Shown here one piece after another: positions 60,001 to 64,000 of a DNA stretch of 64,000 nt. The notes beneath the pieces are model-generated. The model did no database searches. It worked only from the letters and a program-made list of their open reading frames with translations, and was not told where the DNA came from. Source of the DNA: Apostichopus japonicus (lineage: Eukaryota > Echinodermata > Holothuroidea > Aspidochirotida > Stichopodidae); contig NC_092583.1 in assembly GCF_037975245.1 (NCBI RefSeq), forward strand, positions 4,805,264 to 4,869,263, in the 5' to 3' direction. Position numbers and translations under genes: made by a program. How positions within the stretch are numbered: the first letter of the stretch is position 1; each line of letters starts with the position of its first letter.

Positions 60001-60131
60001 TATCAATTATGGCGATATTTTCCACCTTGGCTCCAACAAATTCAGCCAATAATTCATGTGACTCCCATATCAGGTTTGGTTCTGTCTCTATTGCCCATAG
60101 CTGGTTGTTCTTCTCCCGTTGTCGAATTAGT
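53696..60131 (-). CDS. Class V PLP-dependent aminotransferase-fold protein, isopenicillin-N-epimerase-like (5' end missing)
   Basis: Exons 60131-59989, 58230-58114, 56966-56700, 55232-55021 and 54091-53696 join with consistent phases to at least 378 residues ending in TGA. The order of motifs fits aminotransferase class V: IDNTSTGTNVAL (glycine-rich cofactor-phosphate region), then IDGAHTPGQI (Asp that binds the PLP ring nitrogen), then GADYYVGNLCKWMM with the Schiff-base Lys, and KDAIEFYEELGG. The expected reaction is PLP-dependent transfer or elimination on an amino acid; the substrate is unknown. The family's N-terminal segment (about 50-60 residues, usually with an NHGS-type motif) is not in the window, because the first exon starts in mid-codon after an acceptor. 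The usual GTRD motif is replaced by MTKD, so activity is uncertain. Confidence 0.85.
54092..55020. other. Intron of aminotransferase-like gene
   Basis: 929 bases, AT-rich. A G-rich stretch lies at 54636-54680. Nothing else seen. Confidence 0.7.
55021..55232 (-). CDS. Aminotransferase-like gene exon with catalytic lysine
   Basis: Phase 1 acceptor after AATTCAG (AG 55234-55233), phase 0 donor CTG|GTAAGC. NLCKWMMIPQNAAFLWV carries the Schiff-base Lys. The later HFRDRFYPPMTKDRICHIL stretch replaces the family's W..GTRD segment. Confidence 0.87.
55233..56699. other. Intron with internal direct repeat
   Basis: Segments at about 55536-55680 and 56236-56352 are diverged direct copies (ATGCATGCTAAGTTCTTCAA and CCGCCCTCATTC). 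A G-rich minisatellite, GGTGGGTGGGCGTGATGGTG repeated twice, lies at 56603-56660. Confidence 0.7.
56700..56966 (-). CDS. Aminotransferase-like gene exon with PLP-binding Asp
   Basis: Phase 1 in and out: acceptor AAATATGCAG (AG 56968-56967), donor GTC G|GTGAGT. Encodes GVELVLFEIPFPI... through VIDHISSDTAILFPI and AVIDGAHTPGQIKL to GADYYVG. Confidence 0.88.
56967..58113. other. Intron with LINE 3'-end remnant
   Basis: 1147 bases. About 57950-58062 reads as the 3' end of a non-LTR element: GCCGATGAGGCTTCTTCCCG, then TTGCAGGAGGATC, ending in a (ATAC)n tail at 58045-58062. The rest is unremarkable. Confidence 0.55.
58114..58230 (-). CDS. Aminotransferase-like gene, small exon
   Basis: 117 bases, phase 1 in and out: acceptor CATTTCGTAG (AG 58232-58231), donor CCA G|GTAAGG. 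Reads GTNVALKSQKYSPGDKIL, then CSFAYPAVIKQAEAVV. Too short to stand alone, but frame and family order fit. Confidence 0.85.
58470..58887 (+). mobile_element. hAT-like MITE, 418 bp
   Basis: Perfect 8-base duplication CTCCTCAG (58462-58469 and 58888-58895). Ends CAGGGGCGGACTGG and, reverse-complemented, CAGTGGCAGACTGG. The interior has ATGCCTAGATGCAAAATGGT, a diverged version of a block shared with family 1. Confidence 0.88.
59035..59870 (-). repeat. Dispersed repeat, copy B
   Basis: Reverse-complement partner of 35585-36340 (see there). It contains a short internal duplication of TTCCTGGATGAC at about 59631 and 59719. Confidence 0.75.
59989..60131 (-). CDS. Aminotransferase-like gene, first exon in window
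   Basis: Acceptor TTTGTTTTCTCAG (AG 60133-60132). The first base completes a codon begun in an exon not seen. Reads LIRQREKNNQLWAIETEP, then NLIWESHELLAEFVGAKVEN and IAIIDNTSTG; donor ACA G|GTATAG. It matches the family's N-terminal helix and the start of the cofactor-binding domain. Confidence 0.85.
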
Positions 60132-60230
60132 CTGAGAAAACAAAGAGAAAAAATGTATTCAGCTGATTTGGTCAGACACAGGAGAAATAAAATGGCCAAG
60201 GATAGTTACCATTCTCAGAGGTCATATTAA

Positions 60231-61805
60231 AGGGTGTGAAGACTCGCGCACAAAGCAACGTCTCATGCCGGTAATCTGACCTACTGTAGTTTCGAATGAG
60301 GTGTAACAGAAGTGTTAGACACCACCATCGATCCCAGAAAATACACACAAAGCTTGCTATGGTCGGTAATGAGACACTAGTGTACAGTCAATACATACAG
60401 CTACGGTCAATACCCACAAGTTCACAACACAGTGTACATAGCAGCGATGGACATCTCAGGTCTAGATAAAAGATAACAAGGTATCACGCAGGCTTGGGGT
60501 AATCGTAATCAGTAATCGTAATCGATTACAATCGATTACATTTTTTGAAGTAATCGTAATTGTAATCGATTACTTTTGTGAAAATTACAAAGTAATCGTA
60601 ATCGTAATCGATTACAAGGGCAAAGTAATCGTAATCGTATTACATTTATGATTACAGTGAAATTTGAATGAGAAGGGCAAAATCAGTAGAAATGATTAAA
60701 ACTAATTCTTACTATTGGCTTTTAGTGTGACCAAAGAAGTGTTCCTTGCTTCTAGAATTCTCTAGCACAATAAACTTACACTAAGAAGTACTGGGGATTT
60801 GATCACCATATTCAAGGATTTTTTATCACCTGAATTATTCTGTTCAATGCTGCCTCTCAGCGTTCACATTCCTTTTGCATACACAACTGGTTGACATTAG
60901 TTGACATGGTGTGCTGATTATAGAAAATTATTTCATTAGTATATTAAACACTTAACAAACAATAACAGTCAGGCTGACAAAATACACCCTTTAAATTCAT
61001 TTAAGTAAGGATATTTGATAAATAATTCCATTTGCCATGTTCAGTGGGCCTTAAGGCTCAGGTGTAGCAGCTATTGAAAGCACATTGCTATTTATGTCAG
61101 TCTATTGTTCTCATTACCAGAGTTGACCACTTTTTGATGAAAATAATTTACTTTTACTTTGGCCTTCCATGTCCCATGTACTGTGGAATCATTGGAATGC
61201 CCCATTTCAAAGCTGTTTAGTTTTATTGGTGTTATAATGTAAAAGAGTTTTTAGTTTTGCTGCTATGCAGAAATTATTAGTTTACAAAATATAGTGTTGC
61301 ATGAAAATCTTCATTTGTTTTACTTTAGTATTTGTCTGTTTACTCTTTGTCTGTTTAAATTGTATTTTTTACTGGACTTAATGGGTTACACATCTTAAAC
61401 GTGTTAAGGCATAAATGTGTAATGCCTGGTAGGAATTGTAGATATACTTCCACAATTTTGTCCATATATACTGTAAATGCCCTTCCTTTGCCCTATTTCA
61501 TTGCCCTATTTCCCGGCAGAGAGTTACAGTATATTAAACAGATATGCAGAGGATTGTGCAAGTAACCACAATGTAATCATGATTGTAATCACGATTACAT
61601 TACAATGTAATCGTAATCGTAATCGATTACTTCAACTTTAGGCTGTAATCGTAATCGTAATCATACATTCTCAAGTAATCGTAATCGATTACATTCAGAT
61701 GTAATCGCCCCAAGCCTGGTATCACGTTTCATTACTGTCTGCATTTTGTAGCGACAAGAAGAAAACGTCATTTGCAAGCAACGGAAAGTTAAATTTTTCA
61801 GAGCA
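60231..61805 (-). mobile_element. TTAA-type MITE, copy B, split by a hAT-like element
   Basis: TTAA at 60227-60230, then AGGGTGTGAAGACTCGC. The sequence is the reverse complement of 29147 back to about 28830, and it is interrupted between 60488 and 61719 by the 1230-base element. The far end (past about 61805) no longer matches copy A and lacks a TTAA, so it is truncated or diverged. Confidence 0.72.
60489..61718 (+). mobile_element. hAT-like element with GTAATC-rich subterminal arrays
   Basis: Perfect 8-base duplication GTATCACG (60481-60488 and 61719-61726). Ends CAGGCTTGGGG and CCCCAAGCCTG. Inside each end is an array of GTAATC / TAATCGATTAC words (60499-60655 and 61570-61710). The 900-base centre is AT-rich without a coding frame. 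Confidence 0.9.
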
Positions 61806-62519
61806 CATTGTCAAATATTTTGCACCCTACAGGTTCACTTACTGAATTCGAAGAGGGTTGATTCAAAGAGTATAGCGTAATGGTGAGAGTAGCCTCCATA
61901 CAGAAGATGAGGCTACTCCAGGTTTAGGTTACGGATGTCAATTTGAGGAGGGAGAGTGGTATCATGAGAATAAAGGGCATTGATCAATGACCGAAGAGGT
62001 TCGCATATAGAGGCGCACAGTGTTGAAAGGTTACCGGTTTGTTCTAGGAACGGTAGAACAAAAGTGCAGTTATTTCTGACTAAACTACAGTAGATACAAA
62101 TGACATTTAAAAACAGCATCTTAAACCTGTTCCAATTAAGTATAGTGAGAGCATGGGTGTACAGTATATCAAGATAGTACAAGCAATGATATACTACCCA
62201 GACAGGGTGTAAATGTTCGGGAATTTACTAATTACGTTCTTAAAAGCACAAATCATTCTCAATTTCATAACAACAATATCAATTAAGTCTGACCAAGTAT
62301 GTGCTTGTCTGTACACCATGGCCTTGCACAAAATGTCATGCTGAAACCAAAAGCTTATTACTGACCACATCCGTAACTAAAAAGAAAGGTTTTCAGAAAT
62401 TAAATTCTGCTCTCCTGACACAACCCTTGACTTGAAAGTCTTGAAGCAAATTCAAAGTCTCTCTTGAAAACAAATTTATTCAGCTTAGTGCTTTTAAGGT
62501 TTTTTAAATTCCCACTTGT

Positions 62520-63130
62520 TGCACTCAAATGACCTTTGACCATCATAAAGAATTATTGGGCTCTTGTACTGATTATAGGAAAGTCATATGCCAATATGAC
62601 ATCCGATCAAACTGCCTATCATTTGAAGTCATGTTTAAATTTCCAGAATATCATCTCTGCTGAACCCAAACAATATGTACCATCCACCAAAACAATAGGG
62701 TTTTTGTACTCATTATAGAGAAGACATAGCCTTACATAGCAGCTACTGCAGTTTTCTAGCAGTGTTCAAGTTTTCACACCTGATGACCTTAAATGAACTC
62801 TGACCTAAATCAAATTGTGTATTTAAGCTATACAATACACAATGCTATCATACCATTGATATATCTCCTTTCATTTTCTTGTTCTGGAGATATAGCACGT
62901 TTGATTCATGTTTTGCCCTTTGCTGACCCCAAATAACCTTTGACCTCCACCACAAACAATAGGGTTCGCTGAACTAATTACAGGAAATCTACACGCCACA
63001 TATAAGAACTGAACAGGCTATCTTCGATCCATCAGATATCATGTTTACAAGATTTGTCACACTTTTTTCACAATTATCACAATTTGACCCCTGGTGACCC
63101 CAAATGACCTTTGACCTCTAAAACAATAGG
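62520..63130 (+). repeat. Degenerate tandem repeat block
   Basis: Four imperfect units share AATGACCTTTGACC, ACAATAGGG and ACTCATTATAG-like words, spaced about 150-200 bases apart. Related words occur near 1627 and 35260. Confidence 0.65.
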
Positions 63131-63545
63131 CTTCTCCTACTCAATGTGGTACTCCTACACACGTTATATTAGATTGTTCCAAGCTTCCCTTGAGATATCG
63201 TGTATACAAGCAAGGCGTCACACACGAACGCACACCCACATCCGCCTGTATGACTACAATTTATACAAAGATTACGATTATCACTGAAATAAAAAACATG
63301 TACATGCTAAAGCATCACGCACGTTCACACATTGATGACACACACACAGCCGTTCAGTTACTGTACTTCCCTGCGTATGAACTCGGAATAACCGGATAGG
63401 CTGCAGAACTTGACTGCAGTCCTGTTGTAACCACTAACATGTCAATAGTTCCCCAGCATGACTTTTGACATTCTAATTGAAGTTGGCTTTGTATGATATA
63501 CAACCAATCCAACAACTCAACTGTAACAAGCTCACTAAATAGGTA

Positions 63546-64000
63546 AAGTCTGTAGATGTTGTGTTTCTGGATTTCCAGAAGGCCTTTGATAAAGTTCCCC
63601 ACCAGCGTCTTTTACTTAGGCTGAAGAGTATGGGTGTCAATGGGAATTTACTGTCTTGGATCGAGAATTTGCTTGGTAATAGGAAACAGAGGGTGGTAAT
63701 TAAAGGCTGTGCTTCTTCTTGGCAGAACGTTACTAGTGGGGTTCCACAAGGGTCTGTTTTGGATCCCTTGTTGTTTGTTGCCTATATAAATGACATTGAC
63801 AGTGATATTTTGTGTACACAGCTAAGAAGTTTGCTGATGACACCAAACTGTATTCTGAGGTTACTTCCAAAGCGATTCTGAGAAATTTCAAACTGACTTG
63901 GATTAGGTTTTACCTGGTCTCATGGATGGCAAATGCTTTCTTAATATTGATAAATGCAAGGTGATGCATATTGGTAGTAGTATACAGTAGTAACCAAAAC
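63546..64000 (+). pseudogene. Non-LTR retrotransposon reverse transcriptase fragment, frameshifted
   Basis: From 63546 the frame reads SVDVVFLDFQKAFDKVPHQ and then SGVPQGSVLDPLLF, hallmarks of reverse transcriptases of CR1/Jockey-like LINEs. The catalytic FADD motif follows at 63830-63841 but in another frame, and a further frame change is needed to reach LNIDKCKVMHIG near 63938. The element is 5'-truncated and continues past the window end. It is on the strand opposite to the host gene. Confidence 0.88.

Larger units (their letters stand above)
60132..64000. other. Intron or 5' flank of aminotransferase-like gene
   Basis: Presumably intron, since the missing N-terminal exon was not found up to the window end. 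It holds the nested MITE pair (60231-61805), a degenerate repeat block (62520-63130) and the reverse-transcriptase fragment. 61806-62520 shows only a 10-bp-stem hairpin (61887-61918). Confidence 0.45.

Noticed and set aside
61887-61918. Perfect 10-bp-stem hairpin (GAGTAGCCTC / GAGGCTACTC)
   Set aside because: Short, isolated, and expected by chance in 64 kb; no precursor-like longer fold seen.

Overview
The window is eukaryotic DNA, AT-rich, with intron-containing genes (GT-AG introns from about 280 bases to 7 kb) and many short non-autonomous transposons. It is most likely from a marine invertebrate, and an echinoderm is my best guess. The reasons are a secreted short-chain-collagen-C4-type domain, frequent TAGGCCTA-like words and the repeat style. 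No marker in the window proves the taxon, so this is inference.

Four protein-coding genes can be assembled by joining exons whose splice phases agree. (1) 285-5262, minus strand, two exons: a secreted 326-residue protein with a signal peptide, 21-residue acidic tandem repeats and a cysteine-rich short-chain collagen C4-like domain. (2) 14219-23841, minus strand, five exons: a 688-residue, Glu/Lys/Arg-rich coiled-coil protein with a predicted N-myristoylation start (MGCQHSK). (3) 36406-44993, plus strand, three exons: a 1470-residue nuclear C2H2 zinc-finger protein with His/Ser-rich, acidic and AT-hook regions. (4) 53696-60131, minus strand, five exons visible and the 5' end missing: a class V, PLP-dependent aminotransferase-fold protein of the isopenicillin-N-epimerase-like type. 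At the right edge a frameshifted non-LTR retrotransposon reverse-transcriptase fragment (63546-64000) runs out of the window.

The genes are unrelated in function. Genes 2 and 3 are divergent, 12.5 kb apart. Genes 3 and 4 converge, 8.7 kb apart. The space between and inside them is mostly repeats. At least nine hAT-like non-autonomous elements carry CAGTGGCG-type inverted termini; six have perfect 8-base target duplications and three have one or two mismatches. Other repeats include a TTAA-flanked, piggyBac-like MITE interrupted by one of the hAT-like elements, a roughly 1-kb-arm inverted repeat (9835-12930) with another hAT-like element inserted in one arm, and several tandem or dispersed families. 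I saw no rRNA gene, convincing tRNA, CRISPR array or prokaryotic operon. I found no demonstrably new multi-gene system. The most notable points are the architectures of genes 1 to 3, the altered GTRD-position motif in gene 4, and the nested transposons.
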